Assembly (NCBI RefSeq): GCF_910585845.1
Contig: NZ_CAJUHF010000006.1
Coordinates: 1-64,000 of the forward strand
DNA from: an uncultured Bacteroides sp.
GTDB taxonomy: Bacteria > Bacteroidota > Bacteroidia > Bacteroidales > Bacteroidaceae
Reading direction: 5' to 3'
DNA length: 64,000 nt
Position 1 is the stretch's first letter. The number at the start of each line of letters is the position of its first letter. A model generated the notes under the pieces. That model ran no database searches, had not been told where the DNA came from, and saw only the letters and a list, made by a program, of their open reading frames with translations. The position numbers and the translations under genes were made by a program. This document shows, one piece after another, positions 8,565 to 16,590 of this stretch.

Positions 8565-10067
8565 TTAAGGTTGTCTGAATAATTTAAGCAGTTCTTCTGT
8601 GGACATGCTTGCCAGTTTCGCTAACAGAGCATTCCTTTCAGAAGAATTCTCCAAGTTTAGCAGTTTTGAATTGTTTTGCATCTGTATATCGAGAGGATAA
8701 TGCTCAATGTAGATTTGAGTAATGGCATGAGCAGAAGTTGAATGCCCCATGCTTTCAGAGATATAATCCATATCCACTCCGGCATTATGCAGATTAGTAG
8801 CAAACGAGTGTCGGCACCATGTGCCGGACGGACAGATGGACTTATCCCAATTCAATGCCTCATGGCAAATCTTAATGACGCGGTCTTTCACGTTTGAGTT
8901 CTCTTGCATGGTGTATTTGCGGCGTAACTCTTCCGTTTCCGCTCCTTTTAATATATCGGGGAACACAAAACCGTCCCGAATCGGAGGTGCAGCTATCTCA
9001 TCCAAGATATATCGTAAAGGAGGGATGATAGGGACTATTACCTCTGAGCCGTCAGCACTCCGTCGGGATGTTTTCTTTCGATTGAAGCGGAAAGCTTTGC
9101 CATTTGTCTGATAATAATAACTATTATAGGTCAAGCGGCCAGCATCAGCCATATTGAAACCGTTGCAAAGATATTGGGCAAGAAATAATCCCAATGAATA
9201 ATGCGCACGTTGCACATATTCTTCCGACCAATGTTCAGGATACTTCTTTGATACGAAAAGGTTGTATAGTTCCGTCATCTGATTTACGTTCAAGAAGCTC
9301 TGCTTGCGCTTTGCACTCTTGGGAATGCTTACCAAGCCTTTCTCTTTCTTGTTAGAAAAGGGATAAGGAACATCTTTGAGGTAGCCTTCATGTACACACC
9401 TGTTCCATACGGCACGGCAACAGCGCAAGTAGATACCGGCCGTAGTGTCGCTGATTTTACCGACAATCGCACCATTTTCGTCTTTAACTCCATTGTGCAT
9501 ACCATCCTTCCACTTCTGAAGTTCTGCCGCACAGATGCAGAAGCCCTTAATTGCATTTTCTCCAAGAATCTTTCTGAATGATTTGAGAGAACACTCATAA
9601 CTTTCTGCGGTGGTGAAACGTACTCCTCCATCTTCTGTACGCAACTCGTGAATGACTTGCTCCCATATACTAATAAAGGATTGTGATTTGGTTGTGTCCT
9701 CTTTGGATAGCACCACTTCTTCACCCATGATACATTGACGTACCATCTCAAATGTCAGGATGCCGCCTTTGTTCAGGTTCATCAGGATTTCTTTGTACTT
9801 GGGAACGATAGTGTCTTTCCATTCTTTTTGTAACCTGTAGTTCTCGCTTTTACATTTCGTCGCATTGCAGATGTCCGAGAACTTTTTCTCAGTAAAAGAA
9901 CTTCCAACTGTAAAGTAGAAGAACTTGCGGTCTATCGTAAAACGAAGAGATAATGGAAACTCACACGCATTCTTTCTGCGGGTACGCGAATCCAACACGA
10001 TAGAGACAGAACAGTTTCGCTCTTTGAAAAGGGGCAAAGACTTTGTCAATTTTTCCATTGCATTCAT
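8565..10067 (-). CDS. Tyrosine integrase of the mobilizable element
   Basis: This 500-residue site-specific recombinase has an N-terminal SAM-like arm and core-binding domain and a C-terminal catalytic domain. Catalytic features are GTWCRHSFATNLHNAGVD (second arginine box; the usual first histidine is replaced by T, as in several Bacteroides integrases) and GHSTSAHAITQIYIEHY, carrying the nucleophile tyrosine. It lies about 600 bp from the 3' end of tRNA-Met, pointing away from it, the standard arrangement for an integrase beside its attachment site. It should integrate and excise the element at that tRNA. Confidence 0.93.
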   Translation of the reverse strand: MNAMEKLTKSLPLFKERNCSVSIVLDSRTRRKNACEFPLSLRFTIDRKFFYFTVGSSFTEKKFSDICNATKCKSENYRLQKEWKDTIVPKYKEILMNLNKGGILTFEMVRQCIMGEEVVLSKEDTTKSQSFISIWEQVIHELRTEDGGVRFTTAESYECSLKSFRKILGENAIKGFCICAAELQKWKDGMHNGVKDENGAIVGKISDTTAGIYLRCCRAVWNRCVHEGYLKDVPYPFSNKKEKGLVSIPKSAKRKQSFLNVNQMTELYNLFVSKKYPEHWSEEYVQRAHYSLGLFLAQYLCNGFNMADAGRLTYNSYYYQTNGKAFRFNRKKTSRRSADGSEVIVPIIPPLRYILDEIAAPPIRDGFVFPDILKGAETEELRRKYTMQENSNVKDRVIKICHEALNWDKSICPSGTWCRHSFATNLHNAGVDMDYISESMGHSTSAHAITQIYIEHYPLDIQMQNNSKLLNLENSSERNALLAKLASMSTEELLKLFRQP

Positions 10068-10072
10068 TGTTT

Positions 10073-10085
10073 ATGTTCAACATAA
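10073..10085. promoter_or_regulatory. Palindrome TATGTTcAACATA before the integrase
   Basis: A perfect palindrome with 6-bp arms starts 6 bp upstream of the integrase ATG. It would overlap the ribosome-loading region and may be an operator or a translation-limiting hairpin. Confidence 0.4.
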
Positions 10086-10131
10086 CCTCTGAATACAGCC
10101 GATTTGCAATGTGAGGCATACATATACAAAA

Positions 10132-10420
10132 CGCTACATATAACCACAGAGTCCCTATCCTTTGACGGATAAAAACATTGTCGTTATATGCAGCGGTGCA
10201 ATCTCGTTGTCTTCTGTCGCTGACTGGTAACCGGGCTTCTGCTAATCGGTCTCAACCCCTGAAGCAACTCTCACATATTGTTTGAAATAGAGTATTCTCC
10301 GACTAATACTCCCTCTACGCTTCGATTCACCGGAATGGGATGACCCTCCCACGAAGGTTAGACAAACTCACTTTTCCTTATAAGGAAAGAGCACCTCTTG
10401 GTCATGGCTCGCCATAAATG
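10132..10420 (-). ncRNA. Candidate structured leader RNA upstream of the integrase
   Basis: About 290 bp without an open frame contain several nested inverted repeats. CGCTACATATAAC (10132-10144) pairs with GTTATATGCAGCG (10183-10195), 13 bp with one G-T pair. GAAGC (10261) pairs with GCTTC (10319-10323) around the hairpin GAGTATT/AATACTC. There are also a TGGGA/TCCCA hairpin near 10336 and the palindrome TTTCCTTATAAGGAAA near 10374-10389. The density of stems suggests a structured 5' leader or small RNA controlling the integrase, or an arm-site region. No known RNA family is recognised. Confidence 0.4.
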
Positions 10421-10555
10421 CATTGCATTTGCAAAGTTACAATATTATTCTGTAAATCAATATACAAATGGAGTATATTTGAGTTCATTTAATCGTAAAG
10501 TGTCGTCACACTAACAAAACTTCGGGTAAAAATGCTACAGGATTGCATGGAGCAT

Positions 10556-10618
10556 CATAGAAATTCTATGTGTAAAACACGGCCAACTCAAACAGTTTGT
10601 TTACGCATTGTTTACGCA
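10556..10618. other. Possible integrase arm sites near the attachment site
   Basis: This stretch contains the palindrome CATAGAAATTCTATG (10556-10570) and, closer to the tRNA, the direct repeat GTTTACGCA-TT-GTTTACGCA with an 11-bp spacing. Directly repeated short motifs between integrase and attachment site are typical of arm-type integrase or excisionase sites. The assignment is inferred from position. Confidence 0.35.
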
Positions 10619-10626
10619 AGGGCAAG

Positions 10627-10657
10627 AAAAAAGGAGTTGCGAAATTCGTAACTCCTT
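10627..10657 (-). terminator. Rho-independent terminator after tRNA-Met
   Basis: On the minus strand AAGGAGTT pairs with AACTCCTT, with partial pairing of the inner bases, followed by a run of six T. It lies 12 bp beyond the tRNA 3' end and should end tRNA transcription. Confidence 0.75.
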
Positions 10658-10668
10658 GATTTTGAAAG

Positions 10669-10742
10669 TGGACCAGCCTGGGCTTGAACCAGGGACCTCC
10701 AGATTATGAGTCTGTTGCTCTAACCAACTGAGCTACAAGTCC
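10669..10742 (-). tRNA. tRNA-Met (anticodon CAT); integration site of the element
   Basis: This is a 74-nt cloverleaf on the minus strand, beginning GGACTTGTAGCTCAGTTGG. The anticodon loop is CTCATAA, the T arm CCTGG-TTCAAGC-CCAGG, and the 3' strand CTGGTCC plus discriminator A; CCA is not encoded. The anticodon stem pairs well. The acceptor stem has a T-T mismatch at 6-67 and a T-G pair at 5-68. The 3' half faces the integrase, so the attachment site most likely lies within it, and the element may have supplied the 3' end. A strong promoter precedes it. Confidence 0.93.
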
Positions 10743-10769
10743 GGTGTTATCCTTCTCGGATAGCGGGTA

Positions 10770-10801
10770 CAAAAGTAATATATTCTGTTGATATATACAA
10801 A
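10770..10801 (-). promoter_or_regulatory. Promoter of tRNA-Met (Bacteroides -33/-7 type)
   Basis: On the minus strand TTTG (10798-10801) is followed after 20 bp by TACTTTTG (10770-10777), a full match to the Bacteroides primary sigma consensus TTTG/TAnnTTTG. It lies 28 bp before the tRNA. Confidence 0.8.
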
Positions 10802-10866
10802 CTTTTTAGTTAAAACATATCGGTATCTTCGTAAAAAGATGCCATTTACTTCTCTATTTTCCGCTT

Positions 10867-11187
10867 TTAAAACTTATATGTGCGCCGGGGATTTTTCGGG
10901 AACCAACCCTTTCTGACTCGCTCCTCTTGTTCAAAGACCTCTTTGATAGTCCAAAACGAAGAGAAAGCGAAAACACCTAAAAGGGAAGCGACCAGAATAT
11001 TCTCCACACAAAGGGAAGCCACAACACCAATGATACCCAACAAAAGAAAGAACCACCAGCATTTGGTACCCCAATAGTACTCAGCCTTCACAACAACAGG
11101 GTGAAACAAACCGATAATGAGGAATGTACAAATGCCGATGAATAGGCCCGAAAGATGATAGTCATTCAGAAACTCCATAAACCACAC
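10867..11187 (-). CDS. DUF4491 family small membrane protein
   Basis: The 106-residue protein has three hydrophobic segments (GLFIGICTFLIIGLFHPVVV, WWFFLLLGIIGVVASL, ILVASLLGVFAFSSFW) and a basic C-terminus (VRKGWFPKNPRRTYKF), matching the DUF4491 family of Bacteroidetes inner-membrane proteins. It starts 4 bp after the stop of the Lrp gene, so it is the second gene of that operon. Function is unknown; it may be controlled by the regulator it travels with. Confidence 0.82.
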   Translation of the reverse strand: MWFMEFLNDYHLSGLFIGICTFLIIGLFHPVVVKAEYYWGTKCWWFFLLLGIIGVVASLCVENILVASLLGVFAFSSFWTIKEVFEQEERVRKGWFPKNPRRTYKF

Positions 11188-11191
11188 TGAA

Positions 11192-11656
11192 TTACTTCTC
11201 TGGACAAATAGGTATCTCCTTCTTGATGCTCTGCTCCAAAGAGATCAATGTTTCCGTAGCCGTTACACCCGGAATCTCCTGCATCTTATTGTTCAGCAAG
11301 TCCATCAAGTGCTCATTGTCACGCGCATATACTTTCGTCAGCATGGTGTAGGGACCCGTGGTAAAGTGACATTCTACTATTTCGGGGATTTTCTCCATTT
11401 CGGCAACTACCGATTTGTACATGGAACCTTTCTCTAACTTGATTCCTACATACGTACAGGTTCTATAGCCCAAAGATTTCGGATTCACATGATAGCCAGA
11501 ACCAACAATTACGCCTAAGTCAATCAAACGCTGCACACGTTGATGAATGGCAGCGCGTGATACACCACACTCAGCAGCTACATCCTTGAAGGGAATACGA
11601 GCATTCTGGGAAATAATCTCCAGAATTTGACGGTCAAGATTGTCTATTTTTTCCAT
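11192..11656 (-). CDS. Lrp/AsnC family transcriptional regulator
   Basis: The protein has 154 residues. The N-terminal winged helix-turn-helix (LDRQILEIISQNARIPFKDV, then AAECGVSRAAIHQRVQRL) is followed by an RAM ligand-binding domain (residues about 65-145, with VECHFTTGPYTMLTKVYARD). Lrp-type proteins sense amino acids and regulate their metabolism; the ligand is not evident. A TATATTTG -7 box lies 43 bp upstream. It is co-transcribed with the DUF4491 gene. Confidence 0.93.
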   Translation of the reverse strand: MEKIDNLDRQILEIISQNARIPFKDVAAECGVSRAAIHQRVQRLIDLGVIVGSGYHVNPKSLGYRTCTYVGIKLEKGSMYKSVVAEMEKIPEIVECHFTTGPYTMLTKVYARDNEHLMDLLNNKMQEIPGVTATETLISLEQSIKKEIPICPEK

Positions 11657-11698
11657 AATATCAATAAGTGTATGTTTTTATTCTTATCAAATAGTAAG

Positions 11699-11706
11699 CA
11701 AATATA
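11699..11706 (-). promoter_or_regulatory. -7 box TATATTTG for the Lrp operon
   Basis: This is a full match to TAnnTTTG, 43 bp upstream of the start codon. No good -33 TTTG is seen at the standard distance. Confidence 0.55.
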
Positions 11707-11760
11707 GAGCTTTATTTTAATTTCTCTATACAAAAGGAGGAAAAAATAAGGAATAAGTCA

Positions 11761-11806
11761 AAAAAAAGCGGACGAAGCAGATGTTTTTGTTCACATCTGT
11801 TCGTCC
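11761..11806 (-). terminator. Rho-independent terminator of the FKBP genes
   Basis: On the minus strand GGACGAACAGATGT pairs with ACATCTGCTTCGTCC, allowing one bulge or mismatch, and is followed by a run of seven T (11761-11767 on the plus strand is all A). It lies about 130 bp past the FKBP stop, beyond the 22-bp repeat array. Confidence 0.85.
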
Positions 11807-11842
11807 ACCAAGTTTATGCGGAAGGTAAGGATGACCTTCTAC

Positions 11843-11952
11843 CGACTGTTATTTTTCGGAGTTCCAATTGTTACTTTTCAATGCCCCAATTGTTACTTTT
11901 CGAAGTTCTAATTGTTGCTTTTCAATGCTCCGATTGTTATTTCTCGATGCTT
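11843..11952. repeat. Five tandem 22-bp repeats overlapping the fkpA 3' end
   Basis: Units begin at 11843, 11865, 11887, 11909 and 11931, each exactly 22 bp with core CAATTGTTACTTTTC. They are 70-90 percent alike. The last unit contains the stop codon and the final codons (SIEK) of the FKBP lipoprotein gene. The array may therefore have grown from the gene end, or have supplied the stop codon. Confidence 0.9.
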
Positions 11953-12803
11953 ACGAGCTCTACTTCGAAGATCAGCGTTGAGAACGGTTTGATCTGACCG
12001 CCTGTCTCTCTGCTGCCATATGCCAGTTCTTGCGGAATATAAAGTTCCCACTTAGAACCAACAGGCATCATAGTGAGGGCTTCTGTCCAACCTTTGATCA
12101 CCTGATTGGCGCGGAAGGTAGTCGGTTCGTTGCGTTTATATGAGCTGTCGAACTCGGTACCGTCGATCAATGTACCTTTATAGTTCACTTTCACTTTGCA
12201 GGTATCGGCAGGGATTTCACCTTTACCTTCGGTGATGATTTTATATTGCAGACCGCTCGGAGTGGTTACAACGCCTTCTTTAGTCTTGTTCTCAGCAAGG
12301 AATTTCTCGCCTTCAGCTTTGTTATCGGCATATTTCACGGCCAAGGCTTTTTCTTTGATAGCCTCCATGCTCTCGCGCATGTAAACCTCTGCAGCAGCTT
12401 TGTCCATCACGTTGTTTTTGCCCATGACACCTGCAATGAAGCCTGCCAACATGTTTTCGCGGCTCAGGCTCTGAGTTGAGTCGTTACCGAAAATCTGCTG
12501 GTTGAAGCCTTCTACCCATTGCTTGCTTACCATTTGGCCGATCTGCATACCGGTCATGTAAGCAGCATCTTTCTTATCGATTTTAGTTGCACCTTCGTTG
12601 AAACCTTTGATGAACTCAGCCATCTGGGTTGTGTCAACGCCTTGTTGCATCAGATACTGAGTCAGACCTTCGGTACGAGCCATACCGATAGCATATGACA
12701 ATGAGTCAACATCTGTTTTCAGGTTTGCTTTCGGGCTTTGTGCAGTACAGGAAACCAAGCCTGCACCTACTGCAAGAGCCATAATAAATGTTACTTTTTT
12801 CAT
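11937..12803 (-). CDS. FKBP-type peptidyl-prolyl isomerase, lipoprotein (FkpA-like)
   Basis: The protein has 288 residues. The signal peptide MKKVTFIMALAVGAGLVSC ends in a lipobox with Cys19, so the protein is probably anchored in the envelope. An N-terminal helical dimerisation domain (about 35-180) precedes the C-terminal FKBP domain (about 190-288, with VKVNYKGTLIDGTEFDSSYK and VIKGWTEAL). It should catalyse proline isomerisation and chaperone envelope proteins. It is the downstream partner of a second, signal-less FKBP gene 20 bp away, giving one membrane-bound and one cytoplasmic form from one operon. Its stop codon lies in a 22-bp tandem repeat. Confidence 0.92.
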   Translation of the reverse strand: MKKVTFIMALAVGAGLVSCTAQSPKANLKTDVDSLSYAIGMARTEGLTQYLMQQGVDTTQMAEFIKGFNEGATKIDKKDAAYMTGMQIGQMVSKQWVEGFNQQIFGNDSTQSLSRENMLAGFIAGVMGKNNVMDKAAAEVYMRESMEAIKEKALAVKYADNKAEGEKFLAENKTKEGVVTTPSGLQYKIITEGKGEIPADTCKVKVNYKGTLIDGTEFDSSYKRNEPTTFRANQVIKGWTEALTMMPVGSKWELYIPQELAYGSRETGGQIKPFSTLIFEVELVSIEK

Positions 12804-12823
12804 TTTGCTTTTACTGTTTATTT

Positions 12824-13420
12824 TTATTTTTGAGATAATATTTCGAGCAATTCTACTTCGAATACCAGTGTACTGTGGGGCGGAATCATTTCGCCTGCAC
12901 CTTGTGCGCCGTAAGCGAGGTCAGAAGGGATGTAAAGTTTCCATTTGGCGCCTTCGGGCATCAGTTGCAGAGCTTCCACCCAACCGGGAATCACTTGGCT
13001 TACGCCGAACACTGCGGGTTGTCCGCGTTTGATGGAGCTGTCGAACAGGGTTCCATCAATCAGTGTACCTTCGTAGTGGCATTTCACCTGGTCGGAGGCT
13101 GTCGCATACTTTCCTATACGCCCTTCATTGATAACTTCATATTGCAAGCCGCTGGGCAAGGTGATAACGTTCGGGCGCTTCTTGTTTTCTTCCAAGAAAC
13201 GTTTACCCTCTTCGATGTTGGCGGCATTCATTTTTTCTTCCAGTTCGGCAAAGTATTTGTTCACGATGTCGCGCGCTTCGGCATGCGAAATGGCGGTTTT
13301 GTTTCCTTCCAATACATCTTTGACTGCTTGTGCAAAGTCATCTACTTCGATGCCTTTGGCACCCATGCTCAATAAATTTTGACCTATTCCAAGGCCGATA
13401 GCGTAACTAAATTTATCCAT
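12824..13420 (-). CDS. FKBP-type peptidyl-prolyl isomerase, cytoplasmic
   Basis: The 198-residue protein starts at MDKFSYAIGLGIGQNLLSMG. An upstream ATG at 13486 would add 22 residues that cover the promoter and a hairpin, so it is rejected. It has an N-terminal helical domain (1-85) and a C-terminal FKBP domain (VKCHYEGTLIDGTLFDSSIK, VIPGWVEALQLMPEGAKW). It has no signal peptide, unlike its operon partner. It is a paralogue of that lipoprotein with the same architecture. Confidence 0.92.
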   Translation of the reverse strand: MDKFSYAIGLGIGQNLLSMGAKGIEVDDFAQAVKDVLEGNKTAISHAEARDIVNKYFAELEEKMNAANIEEGKRFLEENKKRPNVITLPSGLQYEVINEGRIGKYATASDQVKCHYEGTLIDGTLFDSSIKRGQPAVFGVSQVIPGWVEALQLMPEGAKWKLYIPSDLAYGAQGAGEMIPPHSTLVFEVELLEILSQK

Positions 13421-13439
13421 ACGTTTTTTCGGGTTGATA

Positions 13440-13491
13440 CTGAAAGTGATTTCTCTTTCAGTCAATTGCAAAATTACAAGTCGCAAAAGTA
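13440..13491 (-). promoter_or_regulatory. Promoter and leader hairpin of the FKBP operon
   Basis: On the minus strand TACTTTTG (13484-13491) matches the -7 consensus. The leader contains the hairpin CTGAAAG/CTTTCAG near 13440-13463, about 20-40 bp before the start codon. This may affect translation. Confidence 0.5.
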
Positions 13492-13857
13492 AGTCTTTTA
13501 TTCGAATGATTTATGCTTTTTAGATTTAAATTTTCTTATATCTATGGCTATTTCGGCAATCTTACGTACTTTTGTAAGAAACTAACGGTGCAATTCGGGT
13601 CTCGGACGACTTTTCCAGAATCTTAAAGGTAGAAAGAGAGATTCCTCGAGGATTGATGTTTCTCGCATTACCGATATTTTCGTCGCATCAGTTCCTTATC
13701 AGAAACGCTGTTTCTCCGTAGTTTCTCCGTGTCCTATAGTTTGGAGGAACCTTGGAGCGGGTATGGACTTGGTATGGAGCGGGTACGGACCAGATAGGAC
13801 CGAATTGTTTCACCAAAGCAAGAAAGAAATTAAGTTAATGTAAAAAGGAGATCGGTT
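13492..13857. other. Intergenic region with 11/22-bp repeats before the sirtuin gene
   Basis: No gene is seen. GTTTCTCCGTA is repeated directly with an 11-bp period at about 13709-13730. Two 22-bp units (TGGAGCGGGTATGGACTTGG type) lie at 13753-13774 and 13775-13796. An AAGGAG Shine-Dalgarno-like motif lies shortly before the ATG at 13858. Confidence 0.6.
13753..13796. repeat. Two tandem 22-bp repeats upstream of the sirtuin gene
   Basis: TGGAGCGGGTAYGGACYWGRTA occurs twice, exactly 22 bp apart, with a weaker third unit before it (13731-13752). It is a small member of the 22-bp arrays found through the window. Confidence 0.75.
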
Positions 13858-14571
13858 ATGAAGAACTTAGTCATTTTGTCCGGTGCAGGAATGAGTGCCG
13901 AGAGTGGAATCAGTACGTTTCGCGATGCGGGCGGGCTGTGGGACAAGTATCCGGTGATGCAGGTTGCCAGCATCGAGGGTTACGTGAGAGATCCGGAGTT
14001 GGTGATCAACTTTTATAATGAGCGTCGCAAGCAATTGCTTGATGTGCTACCAAACGCAGGACACATAGGACTTGCCGAACTGGAGAAGAAATTCAAGGTG
14101 ACAGTGATCACACAGAATGTGGACAACCTGCACGAGCGCGCCGGAAGCACGCACGTCATCCATCTGCATGGGGAGCTGACGAAGGTATGTTCCAGCCGCG
14201 ACCCTTACAATCCCCGTTACATAAAGGAGCTGGAGCCGGAAGAGTATGAAGTGAAGATGGGCGACAAGGCGGGTGACGGCAGTCAGTTGCGGCCGTTTAT
14301 CGTCTGGTTTGGCGAAGCGGTACCGGAGATAGAGACGGCCATCGATTATGTGGAAAAAGCAGATATCTTCGTCATCATCGGCACTTCGCTGAACGTATAT
14401 CCGGCGGCAGGGCTTCTGAACTATGTGCCCCGTTCGGCGGAAGTCTACCTGATTGATCCGAAACCTGTTGACACCCACTCTGCAAGGCAGATACATGTCA
14501 TTCAGAAAGGGGCCTCGGAAGGGATAGAAGAATTACGGCAGACGATTCTTACACCAAAGGCGGGAAACTGA
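13858..14571 (+). CDS. NAD-dependent protein deacylase (sirtuin, Sir2/CobB-like)
   Basis: The 237-residue protein has the NAD-binding motifs GAGMSAESGISTFRD (9-23) and QNVDNLHERAGS (86-97), and catalytic His104 in HLHGEL. The pair Tyr53/Arg56 (FYNERR) matches class III sirtuins that prefer succinyl- or malonyl-lysine, so desuccinylation is likely. It has only one cysteine (Cys111) and lacks the CxxC...CxxC zinc-binding cysteines normal in the family. It stands alone on the plus strand between the FKBP operon and a convergent glycosyltransferase gene. Confidence 0.92.
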   Translation: MKNLVILSGAGMSAESGISTFRDAGGLWDKYPVMQVASIEGYVRDPELVINFYNERRKQLLDVLPNAGHIGLAELEKKFKVTVITQNVDNLHERAGSTHVIHLHGELTKVCSSRDPYNPRYIKELEPEEYEVKMGDKAGDGSQLRPFIVWFGEAVPEIETAIDYVEKADIFVIIGTSLNVYPAAGLLNYVPRSAEVYLIDPKPVDTHSARQIHVIQKGASEGIEELRQTILTPKAGN

Positions 14572-14585
14572 CAGGAAGCGGGAAG

Positions 14586-15332
14586 CTATTTCTTCAGTAC
14601 TGCCCGCAACACAAACCACGCATGATGCGCCACGGTGCTCAGCAGCCCGTAGTGATGCACCATGATGCGGAAGCGTTCGCGCAGCGACGCCTTATGGTTT
14701 TGTGTGGTCATGCCCTCCTCCAAATAGTCGATAAGCGTGAGATGCGTGTTATGCAGCGTCCGCGCTTTTTTCATGATGCGGATGCACCAGTCGAAGTCGG
14801 CGGAGAAGCGGTAGTTCATATGATAAGGCATGACGAGCGTGCGTTTGGCAAAAAACGCCTGATGGCAGACGAGCATGCCTTGCTTGAAACTCTTCCACGT
14901 CAACACTTCGGGAGCTGAGAGGCGGCGCATCCGCCGAAAATGTCCTTCTTTATCCACCAAGGCGGTTTCACCGTACATCACGTCCGGCAGTTCGTTGCCG
15001 GAAAGAGTGTGTACCATCTGCTGCAACGTGTCGTCTTCGTGAAAACTGTCGCCGGCATTGAGGAAACAAAGATAGTCGCCTGTAGCCAGCCCGATGCCCT
15101 TGTTCATGGCATCGTAGAGTCCCTTGTCCGGTTCGCTGACGATTCGAGTGATGTGGTCGCGGTATCTTTCGGCAATGGCAAGGGTCTGGTCTTTGGACGC
15201 GCCGTCTACGATGATATACTCCACGTGGTGATAGGTCTGCGAGATGACACTTTGTATTGTGTCTTCCAATACAGCCTCGGCATTGTAAGTCACGGTGATG
15301 ACGCTGAACTTCGGTGTGGGACGGTTATGCAT
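14586..15332 (-). CDS. Glycosyltransferase family 2
   Basis: The 248-residue GT-A fold protein starts KFSVITVTYNAEAVLEDTIQ, with the nucleotide-binding EYIIVDGASKDQT and YLCFLNAGDSF as the DxD-like site. Single-domain GT2 enzymes transfer a sugar from a nucleotide sugar to a lipid-linked glycan at the cytoplasmic face. Its start overlaps the end of the next gene upstream by 8 bp, so the two transferases are co-expressed. The sugar and acceptor are not predictable. Confidence 0.9.
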   Translation of the reverse strand: MHNRPTPKFSVITVTYNAEAVLEDTIQSVISQTYHHVEYIIVDGASKDQTLAIAERYRDHITRIVSEPDKGLYDAMNKGIGLATGDYLCFLNAGDSFHEDDTLQQMVHTLSGNELPDVMYGETALVDKEGHFRRMRRLSAPEVLTWKSFKQGMLVCHQAFFAKRTLVMPYHMNYRFSADFDWCIRIMKKARTLHNTHLTLIDYLEEGMTTQNHKASLRERFRIMVHHYGLLSTVAHHAWFVLRAVLKK

Positions 15333-16590
15333 TTCTTCCGGTTATTTTGTTGTACACATCAATATATCTTTTGGCAATGGCGCGTTCGGAATAGCTTCCG
15401 ACGGCTTTCCGGTGTGCTTGTTCGGCAAGGGTGTCGTATTCGGGCTCGGTCAGTATCCAGTGGATGCCGTTGGCGAAATCTTCGACCGATTTGTATTGTG
15501 CCACATAACCGTTGTGCAGGTGGTCTATCATTTCCGGTATGCCGCCCACGTTGAAGCCTACGCAGGGAGTTCCGCAGGACATGGCTTCCATGATGGTGTT
15601 GGGCAGGTTTTCTTCGAGCGAAGGGGTCACAAAGAGGTCGACAGCATTGTAGATGTCCACCAACTGATGCTCGTTGCTGACGAAGTTGAGCGGATAGACC
15701 TTGAAGGGAAGCAGGGGTTCCATCTGTTCGGACTGATTGCCGAAGACAACGACTCCCAGTTCGTCTTTCAGCTCAGGGTGTTTCTCCGCCAGCAGTTTAC
15801 ACGCCTCGATCATGTAGTCGATGCCTTTCCGCTTGTCCGTTATCTTCACCGACCCGAACAGAATGAGTTTACCCTCCTGCGGAAGGTTGCATTTCCGGCG
15901 TGCCTCGGCGGCATCATGAGGCTTGAAGAGGTTGGTATTGATGGGGTTGGGGATGTTCATCACGGTATGCCCGCTGAGCAGTTCGCTTTTCCGCGCCAGG
16001 CTTTCGAGCCAGCGGCTGCACGCCACAAACGTGATATGCCGACCTTGATAGAGCTTCTTCTTCTTGAGAAAGATGCGGTGCGAAAGGTCACGCTTTCCGC
16101 CCCCTCCGTAGAGGAAAGGACAGTGATGGCACTCTTGCTCGTAGCGGGTGCACTGACGCGCATGATGACAGATGCCGGTGCAGGGCCACATGTCGTGCAT
16201 GGTCCACACGACGGGTTTGCCCGATGCCAGAATCTTCTCGATATTCTTCAGGGAGAGCATGCCTTGATTTATCCAATGGAGGTGGATGACGTCAGCTTGC
16301 TGAAACTCTGGCAGATAGGTGATATCACAGCCGGCATTGGCTATATCAACGGCAAAAAGATTACTCTTCTTGAAGTGGTTGGCTTGCCAAATGACGATAC
16401 GTTCCCATACGAATTTCCACACCAGGCTCCAATTCTTCTTGAGAGCCACCACGGTGATCTGTTCGGTCTGCTTGTCGCGCACCAGCATCTTTACTTTGAT
16501 ACCGCTGTTCTTGAGCGATTCCATTAACCGGCTTGCTGCCACGGCGGCACCGCCGATGCGTTCTGACGTACTGATGATAACTACTCTCAT
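15325..16590 (-). CDS. Glycosyltransferase family 4
   Basis: The 421-residue GT-B fold protein has the glycine-rich N-terminus (SERIGGAAVAASRLMESLKN) and, in the C-terminal domain, LFGSVKITDKRKGIDYMIEA and the EX7E motif EENLPNTIMEA. A central insert is rich in Cys/His (CTGICHHARQCTRYEQECHH), seen in some Bacteroides GT4 enzymes. It overlaps the GT2 gene downstream and starts 1 bp from the end of the ORF6N gene. It is part of surface-glycan synthesis. Confidence 0.92.
   Translation of the reverse strand: MRVVIISTSERIGGAAVAASRLMESLKNSGIKVKMLVRDKQTEQITVVALKKNWSLVWKFVWERIVIWQANHFKKSNLFAVDIANAGCDITYLPEFQQADVIHLHWINQGMLSLKNIEKILASGKPVVWTMHDMWPCTGICHHARQCTRYEQECHHCPFLYGGGGKRDLSHRIFLKKKKLYQGRHITFVACSRWLESLARKSELLSGHTVMNIPNPINTNLFKPHDAAEARRKCNLPQEGKLILFGSVKITDKRKGIDYMIEACKLLAEKHPELKDELGVVVFGNQSEQMEPLLPFKVYPLNFVSNEHQLVDIYNAVDLFVTPSLEENLPNTIMEAMSCGTPCVGFNVGGIPEMIDHLHNGYVAQYKSVEDFANGIHWILTEPEYDTLAEQAHRKAVGSYSERAIAKRYIDVYNKITGRNA

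Noticed and set aside
8565..10067. Integrase judged defective for lacking the usual catalytic histidine
   Set aside because: Bacteroides integrases of this group often have a different residue there; the other catalytic motifs and the length are normal.
15295..16527. 410-residue plus-strand frame opposite the GT4 gene
   Set aside because: Antisense shadow of a clear GT4 enzyme with intact motifs; no family features of its own.
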